Shown piece after piece: positions 33,640-43,812 of a stretch of DNA of 64,000 bases. How positions within the stretch are numbered: position 1 is the stretch's first letter; every line of letters starts with the position of its first letter. The DNA comes from Schistocerca nitens (lineage: Eukaryota > Arthropoda > Insecta > Orthoptera > Acrididae). The notes below the pieces were generated by a model. That model was given only the letters and a program-made list of their open reading frames with translations, was not told where the DNA came from and did no database searches. The stretch spans positions 77,014,387 to 77,078,386 of the forward strand of contig NC_064622.1 of assembly GCF_023898315.1 (NCBI RefSeq), read 5' to 3'. The position numbers and the translations under genes are program-made.

Positions 33640-34611
33640 ACGTTGGTTATCCTGCACACATCCCATCGCAAGTCAATTTCTTTCCAAACTCGCTGTATCA
33701 TTGCAGGTGTAACTTGCTAAGTGGCAGCTCTAACTTCTGGTAGAGAAGCCGGCAGAGGTGGTACAAACACGGAATCCTTGATGTATCCCCATAAAAAAAT
33801 CAAGTGGTGTCAAGGATTGGGAAACTGATGGGGGGGGGGGGGGGACATGAAATTGGCACATCACGGCCAATCCATTGACATGGAAAGCGGTCATTGAGAA
33901 AATACCGAACGTCCGCCAGGTAGTCGAGTGGTGCACCATCTTGCATGAAGTAAACATTTCGTTCTTAGTCATCCTCATCGACCTGTGGTATCAAAAATAG
34001 TTGTAACAAATCCAGGTACACTATCCTGTTGATGGTCCTCTCACGGAAAAAAAGAGGACAAGGCTCAATACACAAAAAACGTTCAGTTTAGGGCTATTAC
34101 GAACATGTTGCAAAGTTTGACGTGGATTTTCACTGCCCCAAATGCCACAGTTACATGTGTTAACCTTGCCACTTAAGTGAAATGTCGACTCGTCAGAGAA
34201 TATGATTTTGTCCAAGAAACGTTCATCCTCATGCAATCGACTTAACATACCCGTATAGAAGTTCTTTTCAGCAGTTTTATCATTGTCTTTCATTGATTGA
34301 AAGATGGTCAGTTTGTACGGTTTCAAATGCACACGGCTTCTCAACACATACCAAACAGTCGTATGCCGGATTTTCAGTTCGCGAGATGCACGCCGGGTCG
34401 ATTGCATAGGGCTATAGACAGAAATTTGCCTCAGTCGCTCAACGACGTCGTCAAACTTGTGTGGACGACCTGATGATTTCCCATGTCTTACCAAGCATCC
34501 TGTTTCTACAAAACATTTATGCCACTCATAAACTATAGGCCTCCTAGGAGCATCTTTAGCGTAATTGGTACAGAAATTACGCTGAACTGTTGTTGCCTAC
34601 TTCGATTCTTC
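33640..34611 (-). pseudogene. degenerate IS630/Tc-like transposase
   Basis: The longest intact piece is 34494-34021: GKSSGRPHKFDDVVERLRQI, STRRASRELKIRHTTVWYVL (helix-turn-helix) and KIIFSDESTFHLSGKVN (first catalytic Asp), then SPKLNVFC. Further 3', in changing frames, FMQDGAPLDYLADVRYFLND and LTPLDFFMG give the second and third Asp motifs near 33950-33790. A run of 15 G at 33830-33844 disrupts the frame just before the last one. This is the same broad family as the elements at 28758, 41635 and 54593. I could not find inverted repeats. An S2 SINE bounds the upstream side. Confidence 0.8.
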
Positions 34612-34805
34612 GCCGCGCGGGATTAGCCGAGCGGTCTTGGGCGCTGCAGTCATGGACTGTGCGGCTGGTCCCGGCGGAGGTTCGAGTCCTCCCTCGGGCA
34701 TGGGTGTAAGTGTTTGTCCTTAGGATAATTTAGGTTAAGTAGTGTGTAAGCTTAGGGACTGATGACCTTAGTTAAGTCCCATAAGATTTCACACACTTTT
34801 TTTTG
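34612..34805 (+). mobile_element. S2 SINE, plus-strand copy
   Basis: Head GCGCGGGATTAGCCGAGCGG with GGCGGAGGTTCGAGTCCTCC, tail GTGTTTGTCCTTAGGATAAT and GGGACTGATGACCTTAG. CGATTYTTC flanks it at 34603-34611 and 34806-34814 with one mismatch. Confidence 0.83.
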
Positions 34806-35114
34806 CGATTTTTCAAACCAATACGCTCGGGTCCAGTGAAGGCAGTCATCCTTAACGCAACTACCGCTAGCGCTCCGTACGGTGCGATTCGGCACTAGCG
34901 AAATAACCGAGACAAAACTTCATGTATTTCCCTACAAATTGACACTAAAATCACCTCAGTAGGTACTATGAATTAATCTACATGAATTTTCAAAGTTGGA
35001 GTGGCTCTAAATGCTGTTAGAGTTTACAGGGAGTACCAAGTGGGCTGTAGCGTGAGTGGGAGTTTGGACTGGGGAGTAAGGCGTGCTAGGGTAGTCCTTG
35101 CAGTTGTGCAGAGT

Positions 35115-35212
35115 CACTGTCCCAGGATATGCGTAGCGGTTAACACGTCTGCCTAGTAAGCACGAGACCTGAGTTCGAATCCCAGCTTTGGTCCAAATTT
35201 TCATTCGTTGCT
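35115..35212 (+). mobile_element. S4 SINE, plus strand
   Basis: GATATGCGTAGCGGTTAACA and GAGTTCGAATCCCAG are the A- and B-box regions, followed by GGTCCAAATTTTCATTCG. The head differs from the other S4 copies. Confidence 0.6.
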
Positions 35213-35262
35213 TCCGTCTACATATATATCACAGCTGACTTCCTCTCGATTTATCTATCTGA

Positions 35263-35499
35263 AGTGTCCGCCCCCGGTAGCTGAGTGGTCAGCGTGACAG
35301 AATGTCAATCCTAAGGGCCCAAGTTCGGTTCCCGACTGGGTCGGAGATTTTCTTCCCTCAGAGACTGGGTGTTGTGTTGTCCTAATCATCATCATTTCAT
35401 CCCCATCGACGCGTAAGTCGCCGAAGTGGCGTCAAACCGAAAGACTTGCACCCGGCGAACGGTCAACCCGACTGGAGGCCCTCGTTACACGACATTTAC
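35263..35499 (+). mobile_element. S3 SINE, tRNA-derived
   Basis: Head CCCCGGTAGCTGAGTGGTCA, B box AAGTTCGGTTCCCGAC, linker GGGTCGGAGATTTTCTTCCC. The tail has GGGTGTTGTGTTGTCC, ATCATCATCATTTCATCCCC and AAGTCGCCGAAGTGGCGTC. ATCTATYTGA at 35253-35262 and 35500-35509 is a plausible 10-bp duplication with one mismatch. Confidence 0.85.
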
Positions 35500-35575
35500 A
35501 TCTATTTGAGGCTGCGAAAAGTAAAACTTGCCTTGCAGCAACCTTCCCGGATAATTTGTTCCAACACTTTATATA

Positions 35576-36997
35576 CACTCCTGGAAATTGAAATAAGAAC
35601 ACCGTGAATTCATTGTCCCAGGAAGGGGAAACTTTATTGACACATTCCTGGGGTCAGATACATCACATGATCACACTGACAGAACCACAGGCACATAGAC
35701 ACAGGCAACAGAGAATGCACAATGTCGGCACTAGTACAGTGTATATCCACCTTTCGCAGCAATGCAGGCTGCTATTCTCCCATGGAGACGATCGTAGAGA
35801 TGCTGGATGTAGTCTTGTGGAACGGCTTGCCAAGCCATTTCCACCTGGCGCCTCAGTTGGACCAGCGTTCGTGCTGGACGTGCAGACCGCGTGAGACGAC
35901 GCTTCATCCAGTCCCAAACATGCTCAATGGGGGACAGATCCGGAGATCTTGCTGGCCAGGGTAGTTGACTTACACCTTCTAGAGCACGTTGGGTGGCACG
36001 GGATACATGCGGACGTGCATTGTCCTGTTGGAACAGCAAGTTCCCTTGCCGGTCTAGGAATGGTAGAACGATGGGTTCGATGACGGTTTGGATGTACCGT
36101 GCACTATTCAGTGTCCCCTCGACGATCACCAGTGGTGTACGGCCAGTGTAGGAGATCGCTCCCCACACCATGATGCCGGGTGTTGGCCCTGTGTGCCTCG
36201 GTCGTATGCAGTCCTGATTGTGGCGCTCACCTGCACGGCGCCAAACACGCATACGACCATCATTGGCACCAAGGCAGAAGCGACTCTCATCGCTGAAGAC
36301 GACACGTCTCCATTCGTCCCTCCATTCACGCCTGTCGCGACACCACTGGAGGCGGGCTGCACGATGTTGGGGCGTGAGCGGAAGACGGCCTAACGGTGTG
36401 CGGGACCGTAGCCCAGCTTCATGGAGACGGTTGCGAATGGTCCTCGCCGATACCCCAGGAGCAACAATGTCCCTAATTTGCTGGGAAGTGGCGGTGCGGT
36501 CCCCTACGGCACTGCGTAGGATCCTACGGTCTTGGCGTGCATCCGTGCGTCGCTGCGGTCCGGTCCCAGGTCGACGGGCACGTGCACCTTCCGCCGACCA
36601 CTGGCGACAACATCGATGTACTGTGGAGACCTCACGCCCCACGTGTTGAGCAATTCGGCGGTACGTCCACCCGGCCTCCCGCATGCCCACTATACGCCCT
36701 CGCTCAAAGTCCGTCAACTGCACATACGGTTCACGTCCACGCTGTCGCGGCATGCTACCAGTGTTAAAGACTGCGATGGAGCTCCGTATGCCACGGCAAA
36801 CTGGCTGACACTGACGGCGGCGGTGCACAAATGCTGCGCAGCTAGCGCCATTCGACGGCCAACACCGCGGTTCCTGGTGTGTCCGCTGTGCCGTGCGTGT
36901 GATTATTGCTTGTACAGCCCTCTCGCAGTGTCCGGAGCAAGTATGGTGGGTCTGACACACCGGTGTCAATGTGTTCTTTTTTCCATTTCCAGGAGTG
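35576..36997 (-). mobile_element. Tc1-like transposon copy 2, intact, minus strand
   Basis: Bounded by TA at 35574-35575 and 36998-36999 and exactly 1,422 bp. The terminal repeats are the same as in copy 1. Orientation is opposite to copies 1 and 3, so the three are independent insertions rather than a segmental duplication, and the flanking DNA differs as well. Confidence 0.96.
35731..36753 (-). CDS. Tc1-like transposase, 340 aa (copy 2)
   Basis: Uninterrupted transposase starting MPRQRGREPY at 36753. It differs from copy 1 by a single residue that I can see: Ile for Thr at position 96, in the second helix-turn-helix. D155, D244 and E277 are all present. The reading frame extends upstream beyond the element edge without a stop, but those codons precede the ATG and overlap the terminal repeat, so I do not count them. 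If transcribed this could make a functional enzyme that would also act on the other copies. Confidence 0.95.
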   Translation of the reverse strand: MPRQRGREPYVQLTDFERGRIVGMREAGWTYRRIAQHVGREVSTVHRCCRQWSAEGARARRPGTGPQRRTDARQDRRILRSAVGDRTATSQQIRDIVAPGVSARTIRNRLHEAGLRSRTPLGRLPLTPQHRAARLQWCRDRREWRDEWRRVVFSDESRFCLGANDGRMRVWRRAGERHNQDCIRPRHTGPTPGIMVWGAISYTGRTPLVIVEGTLNSARYIQTVIEPIVLPFLDRQGNLLFQQDNARPHVSRATQRALEGVSQLPWPARSPDLSPIEHVWDWMKRRLTRSARPARTLVQLRRQVEMAWQAVPQDYIQHLYDRLHGRIAACIAAKGGYTLY

Positions 36998-36999
36998 TA

Positions 37000-37919
37000 C
37001 ATCAGTTAACAGTACATGGGATAACTAGCCAAATTCTCAGTCGTGCAACGTAATAGCAAACATCCCATCTATCAGGGATGCCGGACTGAATTTCGACACA
37101 ATCTTACCTTCAGATACTGCGACGCTGAAGTCTAGCTTACTTGTTAAACCTACCCATCCGTGCCTATGACGCAGCTGTACTTACGCTGCGCTCCCATCTG
37201 TGCGCTTGATTGAACCTTGCATGACTACGGTATCACTCGGAAAGGGGTCGGAGCACCATTAAGGAAAGAATAAACTAATCTGGTAAAATAAGTATAATAC
37301 CGAAGCCCTTTGTTCTCCAATTAAGTTGGTGTACAGAATTTGCAGTATTTATGCAAAGTAGACAATAGCACTCATCAGAATTCAGGGAGCTTGTGAGACG
37401 AACTAATTCTAAGTGACAAAATAATTCCGCCCGCTGAATTGAAATCCTCTTACATGACAGTAATCATTTTGCTGCTCTGCCACACGGGACTTAGACTGCC
37501 GGTATAGTTCTGGAATCTGCTGGCTGTAAGACACACGATTGCTCCAGGATAAAAACTACGCTAACCCCTCCAGCCTAGACCCCACGGTCATCGTCGACAA
37601 TCTATGGCAACACTGAGCCAGTACATAACTTAATTATAGTCTCGTCCCACCTACCAACAGTTGGCTTCGTTCATTTAAACTATATCCTTCTTAGTCTGCA
37701 GATGTCACCTGCAAAAATGTATTATTTGAAACACCAGTTAAAATCACTGCGTACGTGACTGTACATATTCAGATTTGTTTAACATGAAATGAAAAAATGT
37801 ATAGTTGATGATAACTCAGGTGGACTGTCATCTAGTATTGGTCCGACCTCAGTCAAGCTCCGACACGTGCTCCGCTAGACAATGGTCTAGCGGTTCTACT
37901 TTTAACTTTTGAGTCTGGG
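37000..37919. other. no recognisable gene
   Basis: Mixed sequence without long frames, Pol III boxes or paired repeats. Confidence 0.4.
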
Positions 37920-38025
37920 GTTTGAGAGAGTAGAGTTTTACAAATGTTGACCCAAATACTGTATTATTTTTTTCCGCAGATTCGGATAAGTGGGTCAACA
38001 TTTGTAAAACTCCTCTCTCTCAAAC
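37920..38025. repeat. inverted repeat, 35-bp near-perfect stem, 36-nt loop
   Basis: Bases 37920-37954 and 37991-38025 pair with about two mismatches (GTTTGAGAGAG, then GTTTTACAAATGTTGACCCA). The loop is AATACTGTATTATTTTTTTC and following. It is compact like a precursor microRNA. A short palindromic MITE or a hairpin relic is equally possible. Confidence 0.85.
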
Positions 38026-38747
38026 ACCACCCTATGGAGAGAAAGCGAGAGTTTTAGTTTTAGCGAATCAAAATTTACGAAGTAAATAAGTACTTTTTAT
38101 TTATACGTAACCATTTTCCACGCAAAAGTGAGAGCATGGATTTTCTTGAATTACAGTGCCAACTACCAAGAATCAAAACAAATGTTTAAGAGAAAATGTA
38201 CGTAGTTTTTTTATGTAGAATCTGATTCTGCAATAAAAATGGGGGTTCTCATTTGAAATTTTAAAGTTGCCTCCCACCCCACCCCAGGGGGCTGGGGTGG
38301 CGGGCTAATTTTAGCACCAGCAGAAGTCCCCCCCGAAAATAATTAACCTTGGATTCTACACATTTTTTCACCTGAAGCTTATTTTTCAAGTTATTTTGGT
38401 TTGTCAAATTTTTATTCGAGAAAGCAGCATCCTCGAGGCATCCTATAAGAGACGAGTGGCTAAGACCCCACAGGTTACAGGTAATACAATTAAGGAAAAA
38501 GTATTTTTGGCTTGCTACTTCCTATAGACGGTAACAATGTGAAACTGTATGATAGTCCTAATACTTTCTTCGCCTTTTGCGAAGCGTTAATGGTTGATTC
38601 TTCTGTGCTAATTCCTCCTTGTGCTTTACGATAATTTCCACTTTTTCATTAGTTTCTCTCCAAGCTGGTTCTCACTGCGCCAGTGGTCATCCATACTCGA
38701 GATTTCTGTGGCGCAACTCATGTGGCATTTTTGAGGCAATAAGAAAA

Positions 38748-38815
<68 letters not shown>

Positions 38816-39237
38816 AATGAGATGTTTAAGGCATACCAAGAAATCGACTTACACTAACCCTCACATATTATATTGCAGTTTCTTTCCCTTAGATTGATGT
38901 TAATCAAATAATTATGTTAATTGCCTGCCTAAGTTTTCATATGTTGAGTAGATGTTAACGTCATGAGCAAACTTTCAGAAGTGATTAAGGAGTGTTTGCT
39001 AAGAGCATTCACATCAGCATACAGATAGGACTGATACAGCTGTAAGGCACAAAAACCAACAAAACAAAAATCAGGATGAATATAAAGTCACGTCATATTG
39101 GGGAATTATATAAATTGGTGAGGTTATTTAATTACAGAGGGGTTAAAATTGCATTCAGAACCGTCAACAAAGTAGAGTAGTATAAGATTCGAACAGGGAA
39201 AACTAGTATGAGGTAGCTGGAAGTTTGTGGATTAGTT
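38026..39237. other. AT-rich sequence with a (TA)n microsatellite
   Basis: Contains the TA repeat at 38751-38812. A 92-codon frame across it is an artefact of the repeat. Confidence 0.5.
38751..38812. repeat. (TA)n microsatellite
   Basis: About 31 dinucleotide units, uninterrupted. Confidence 0.98.
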
Positions 39238-39246
39238 AGGATTACA

Positions 39247-39495
39247 ATGGAAAGGAGCGTTTGGCGTCATTGGCCGGGAGGCCCGTTGCGGGGCAGGTCC
39301 GGCCGCCTTGGTGCAGGTCTTATTACATTCGACGCCACATTGGGCGACCTGCGTGCCGCAGGGGGATGAAATGATGATGAAGACAACACAACACCCAGTA
39401 CCTGAGCGGAGAAAACTTCCGACCCAGCCGGGAATCGAACACGGGCCCGTAGGACGGCAATCCGTCGTGCTGACAACCCAGCTATCGGGGCGGAC
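39247..39495 (-). mobile_element. S3 SINE, minus strand
   Basis: The minus strand reads CGCCCCGATAGCTGGGTTGT (head), GTGTTCGATTCCCGGCTGGG and GGAAGTTTTCTCCGCTCAGG, then GGGTGTTGTGTTGTC and ATCATCATTTCATCCCC. AGGATTACA at 39238-39246 and 39496-39504 is a 9-bp duplication that overlaps the edge of the neighbouring Tc1-like element. Confidence 0.85.
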
Positions 39496-39502
39496 AGGAT
39501 TA

Positions 39503-40860
39503 CATTGAGGTGACAGGAGTCATGAGATATCTCCTAATATCGTATCGGACCTCCTTTTCTCCTCGTAGTGCAGCAGTTCGACGTGGCATGGACTCAACAA
39601 GTCTTTGAAAGTCCCCTGCAGAAATATTGAGTCATGCTGCCTCAATAACTTCCACAATTGCAGAGGTGTTACCAGTGCAGGATTCTGTGCACGAACTGAC
39701 CTCTCGGCTATGCCCCATAAATGTACGATGGGATTCATGTCGGACGATCTGGGTTGCCAAAACATTCTCTCGAATTATCCAGAATGTTCTTCAAACCAAT
39801 CACAAACGCTTGTGGCCTGGTCATATGTCGCATTGCCATCCATAAAAATTTCACTGTTCTTTTGGAAAATGAAGTCGGTGAGTGGCTGCAAATGGTCTGC
39901 AGGTAGCTGGACATATCTAGGACCCAGTCCATTCCATGTAAACACAGCCCACACCATTACGCAGCCACCACCAGTTTGCTCAGTGCCTTATTGACAACTT
40001 GGGTCTATGGCTTCGTGGGGTCTGCAGCACACTCGAACCCTACCATCATCTATTACTAAGTGAAACAGGAACTCATCTAACCGGGTCACAATATTGGCTA
40101 AAATGGCTCTGAGCACTATGGGACTCAACTGCTGAGGTCATTAGTCCCCTAGAACTTAGAACTAGTTAAACCTAACTAACCTAAGGACATCACAAACATC
40201 CATGCCCGAGGCAGGATTCGAACCTGCGACCGTAGCGGTCCTGTGGTTCCAGACTGCAGCGCCTTTAACCGCACGGCCACTTCGGCCGGCTGGTCACAAT
40301 ATTCCAGTTGTCTAGTTTCAACCGATGTGGTCAGGAGACGAGGTAAAACGCTGCAGGTGATGTCTCGCTGTTAGCAGAGGCACTCGCTTCGGTCGTCTGC
40401 TGCCATAGCCCATTAACGTCAAATTTCGCCTCACTGTTCTGGCCTAATGATTTCTGAGGTTATTTCACGTGGTGTTGGTTGCCTGTTAGCACTGACAGCT
40501 CTACGAAAACGCCTCTGGTCGCGGTCGTCAAGCCAAGGCCGTCGGACACTGCCTTGTCCGTGGTGAGAGGTAACGCCTGAAATTTGGTATTCTCGGAACG
40601 ATCTTTGCACTGTGGATATCGGAATACTGAATTTTTTAATGATTTCCTAAACAGAATGTTCCATGCGTCTAGCTCCAACTTCAGTCCTGTGTTCAAAGTC
40701 CGTTATTTCCAGTCTTGCCGCCATAATCGCGTTGAAGGCCTTTTCACACGAATCATCTGAGAACAAGTGACAGCTCCGCGATGCGCTGCCCTCTTACACC
40801 TTGTGTACGCGATACTACCGCCATTTGTCTATCGCTATCCCATGACTTTTGTCACCTTAG
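39503..40860 (-). mobile_element. degenerate Tc1-like element with S1 SINE insert
   Basis: Bounded by TA (39501-39502, 40861-40862) and imperfect inverted repeats: the left begins CATTGAGGTGACAGGAGTCA and the right, complemented, CTAAGGTGACAAAAGTCATG. Minus-strand pieces of a transposase can be read: MFWQPRSSDMNPIVHLWGIA near 39765 (the SPDLNPIEHLWG region with Val for the catalytic Glu), and KRTVKFLWMAMRHMTRPQAF near 39860. Frames are broken throughout. The SINE at 40096-40291 adds about 208 bp. Confidence 0.82.
40096..40291 (-). mobile_element. S1 SINE, young subtype (with 61909-62098)
   Basis: GGTCACAATATT flanks it at 40084-40095 and 40292-40303. It shares with the copy at 61909-62098 several changes absent from other S1 copies: AACTAGTTAAACC, ACATCACAAACATCC and GCGCCTTTAACC with CACTTCGGCCGGC. 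The two therefore come from one recent source. Confidence 0.95.
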
Positions 40861-40865
40861 TACAC

Positions 40866-41013
40866 GTAAAGAAGTATGTGCAGCAAACGGGAAGAAATTT
40901 TCAAAGAAAATTAAAAGAGCGTAGCAATAAAGAGAACAGCTTATCGGTGGTAGTTAAGCACCTCAAGAATGAGTTGCATTCGCTAGGTACCATCACAGAG
41001 TGTATTTCACTTT
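40866..41013 (+). pseudogene. possible Penelope-like GIY-YIG fragment
   Basis: A short open stretch reads VHVKKYVQQTGRNFQRKLKE, then NSLSVVVKHLKNELHSLG. It resembles the KKYVGQTGRNFxxRxKEH segment of GIY-YIG nucleases in Penelope elements, with Gln for the Gly. It abuts the right TA of the Tc1-like element. Too short for a firm call. Confidence 0.4.
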
Positions 41014-41634
41014 GAAGAGAAGGGACTGTTGCTATCAAATTTAGGAGAACTTGAGATTTTTTACGCTTTAACGGATGAGTGTGTTAGCATTTAAATGAGA
41101 AGACAGAGGTGTCCAAGGGGCACTTCTGGGCCACCTTTAGTGGAGTCCCCTTGAAAAGTGGTCACCAACATATCCTACTTAGCGGCGTCAGGTTTAAATG
41201 TGAAACGTGTTATTTTGAATATCCTATGTGGATGCCCACATTGCAACTGAAGTGCTGGGACTTGACATATAATATCGTCTTTGGCAGTTGAAAGTACATG
41301 CCCTTAGTTTACAACTGAGCCTAATGACATTATTATGCGTCAGCGTGAGGTGGTCAAAGAGGAGTTTTATTTTTAACAATGCATGTTTGTTGCTGGCTTT
41401 TTACTTTTGACAGTCCGTAATTAGATAGAAACGTTCAAGTATGTTGAACTACAGGAAATTATTTACATGGCTGCCGATATGCGTAGAGTTGCGATGTATT
41501 GATCTGTTTCCTTGTTTTATAGCACTCGGTCATAGGTAACGTAGTCCAGAAACATGCTGTGGTCAATATATCACACATTTGACAACTGGTGCTTAACTTC
41601 CTGTTGTGGTACAGTAAAGTCACATTCTAATATA
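41014..41634. other. no recognisable gene
   Basis: No frame over 60 codons with a known motif and no repeat edges seen. Confidence 0.4.
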
Positions 41635-41902
41635 CAGCATGAGTCACTAACTACTGCCACCAAGAATAGCTCCGAAAATATGACAGGAGCTGAAAAGTTT
41701 GTGGGATAAAAGTTTCATGGGACAACGGGGCCATAATATGACGTTGGTTTTTTGTTGCTATGTGGGATCGTATGAAGGTCAACTTTGTTTTTTAAAATGT
41801 GATGCTATAGTTTGGTACTTATTTTCTGATAGCGGCCATCGAAACGAATCCAATGATTTGTAACAGTAAGGTCTTTGAAGGTCAACGAAGGTCACAAATG
41901 TG

Positions 41903-42890
41903 TCATGAACGTCCATATACAGGTGTTCGAAGATGACCATTGGTACAGTGCTGCAATCTTCTTATCGTGGACTGAGTGGTATTCCATATCACATTGGCAC
42001 TCATCGAAACACATGCTCTGACAGTTCTCTCTCGCATATCTTCAGGTGTAGTTGCAACGTCTTTATAAACAATGACTTTTACGAATACCCACACGAAAAG
42101 TCCCAGAGACGTCATGTCTGGTGAACAAGCCGGCCACGACACATCTCCTCTGCTTCCAATCCAACGATTTGGGAATTCTCTCTGCAACTCATTTCTAACC
42201 ATCAGCGAAAAACGTTCCGTACACCCATTGTTTTGAAAACACCTTCTGTTCCTTGTTCCTAAAGGTATTTCTTCCAATAACAGACCTAATGTTTCTTGCA
42301 GGAATATGGTGTACTTCCTACAATTAAGATTCTCTTCGATGAAATGGGGGCCTATAGTTCTGTTCTCCAGAATCCTACGCCATACATTCACCGACCACGG
42401 TTTCTGGTGTGCAACCTACCGCAACCAACATGGATTTTCAGTTGTCCAATAGTGCATGTTATGCAAATTAACATTTCCGTGGTTCGTGAATGTAGCCTCG
42501 TCAGTAAATAAAATCAAATTAATAAATGTGAGCCCATCGGCAGAATACTTTCCGACGCATACAATCCGTACCAGTAAATTCTTGGAGGAGACTGATATGG
42601 TAAGGATGATATTTATGGCGATGCAGAACACTAACTACACTACTCCGGCTCATGCCAGATTCCCTTGCGATTTGACAGGAACTAACACAAGGATCTCGAA
42701 CCACAGTGGCAAGAGTACCAATTTCCGTTTCCTCGTTAGTATTTAAATGTACATGTTTAAATGTACGGCGTGTAGTGTGAGTACGTTGAGGATATCTTTC
42801 AGCGTATAAGTCTCTAGCTCTCACTGAGTTTCGTTGGCATTCTCCGTAAATGAGAAGCATATCTACTTGTTCTTCGAAGGAATACATCAT
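41903..42890 (-). pseudogene. dead transposase of the long-TIR element
   Basis: The start at 42890, MMYSFEEQVDMLLIYGECQR with NSVRARDLYAERYPQRTH, is the DUF4817-type N-terminus. IARESGMSRSSVVSVLHRHK is the helix-turn-helix. A frameshift comes near 42590, then LFTDEATFTNHGNVNLHNMH with the first Asp. The last part (42391-41903) reads FQNNGCTERF where the family has FQQDGAPPHF, so the second Asp is lost. It also reads SPDMTSLGLFVW for SPDLTPLDFFLW, so the third Asp is Gly. The C-terminal codons lie inside the inverted repeat. Frameshifts and loss of two catalytic residues make it inactive. Confidence 0.87.
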
Positions 42891-42983
42891 TCACATTCGC
42901 TTGATTCGACGATACTAGTCTTACCGTTTCTATCAGTGTTGTATTCCGAAACCGTCGAATGGTGTTTACATGTTAATGGCACG

Positions 42984-43126
42984 GTTCAAATGGCTCTGAG
43001 CACTATGGGACTTAATATCTATGGTCATCAGTCCCCTAGAACTTAGAACTACTGAAACCTAACTAACCTAAGGACATCACACAACACCCAGCCATCACGA
43101 GGCAGAGAAAATCCCTGACCCCGCCG
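42984..43126 (-). mobile_element. 5'-truncated SINE with Gly-type linker on S1 tail
   Basis: It has the S1 tail, then the CTCTGCCTCGTGATGGCTGG linker of the Gly-headed copy at 10881-11096, and stops at CCGCCGG before the tRNA-like head. GTTAATGGCACG flanks it at 42972-42983 and 43127-43138. Premature end of reverse transcription explains the missing head. Confidence 0.93.
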
Positions 43127-43232
43127 GTTAATGGCACGTTAGATGGATACGCCGTATTCTGCGAATATTTACTATTTGCACGATATACGAGAGAGAATCG
43201 TCAGAGCATGTGCTTCGATAAGTGCCGAAGTG

Positions 43233-43426
43233 CCAGCCGGTGTGCCCAAGCGGTTCTAGACGCTACAGTCTGGAACCGCGCAACCGCTATGGTCGCAGGT
43301 TCGAATCCTGCCTCGGGCATGGATGTATGTGATGTATTTAGGTTAGTTAGGTTTAAGTAGTTCTAAGTTCTAGGGGACTGATGACCTTAGAAGTTAAGTC
43401 CCATAGTGCTCAGAGCCATTTGAACC
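43233..43426 (+). mobile_element. S1 SINE, 13-bp target duplication
   Basis: AAGTGCCGAAGTG flanks it exactly at 43220-43232 and 43427-43439. It lies in the right inverted repeat of the long-TIR element. Confidence 0.95.
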
Positions 43427-43812
43427 AAGTGCCGAAGTGATAAGGAATACCACTCAATCTATGAAAAGAAGATTGCAGCAGTGCATTGATACCAATGGTC
43501 ATGGCTTCGAATACCTTCTGTAAATGGACGTTCATGCTACCTTTGTGACCTTCGTTGAGCTTCAAAGAACTTACTGTTACACATCACTGGATTCGTCTCG
43601 ATAGCAGCTACCAGAGAATAAGTACCAAATTATAGCGTCCCATTTAAAAAACAAAGTTGACCTTCGTATCTATTAAGCGACACAACCTTAAAAAAAAAAC
43701 TGACGTCATAGTATGGTCCCCGTTGTCCCAGGCAACATTTGTCCCACAAACTTTTCAGCTTCTATCATGCCTTCTGAGTTATTCTGGATGGCAATAATTA
43801 GTGACTCACCTG

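Larger units (their letters stand above)
41635..43812 (-). mobile_element. IS630/Tc-like element with ~400-bp inverted repeats
   Basis: Very long inverted repeats run from 41635 to about 42040 and, complemented, from 43812 back to about 43180. The ends are CAGCATGAGTCACTAAC and CAGGTGAGTCACTAAT. Inner shared blocks include GAAAAGTTTGTGGGA, GGTCAACTTTGTTTTTTAAA and GCACATGCTCTGAC. The right arm carries an S1 SINE (43233-43426), and the interior a second SINE (42984-43126). The left flank TATA and right flank TGTA fit a decayed TA-type target. Confidence 0.85.

Noticed and set aside
38619-38897. 92-codon frame with a long Tyr-Ile repeat
   Set aside because: It is the translation of a (TA)n microsatellite.
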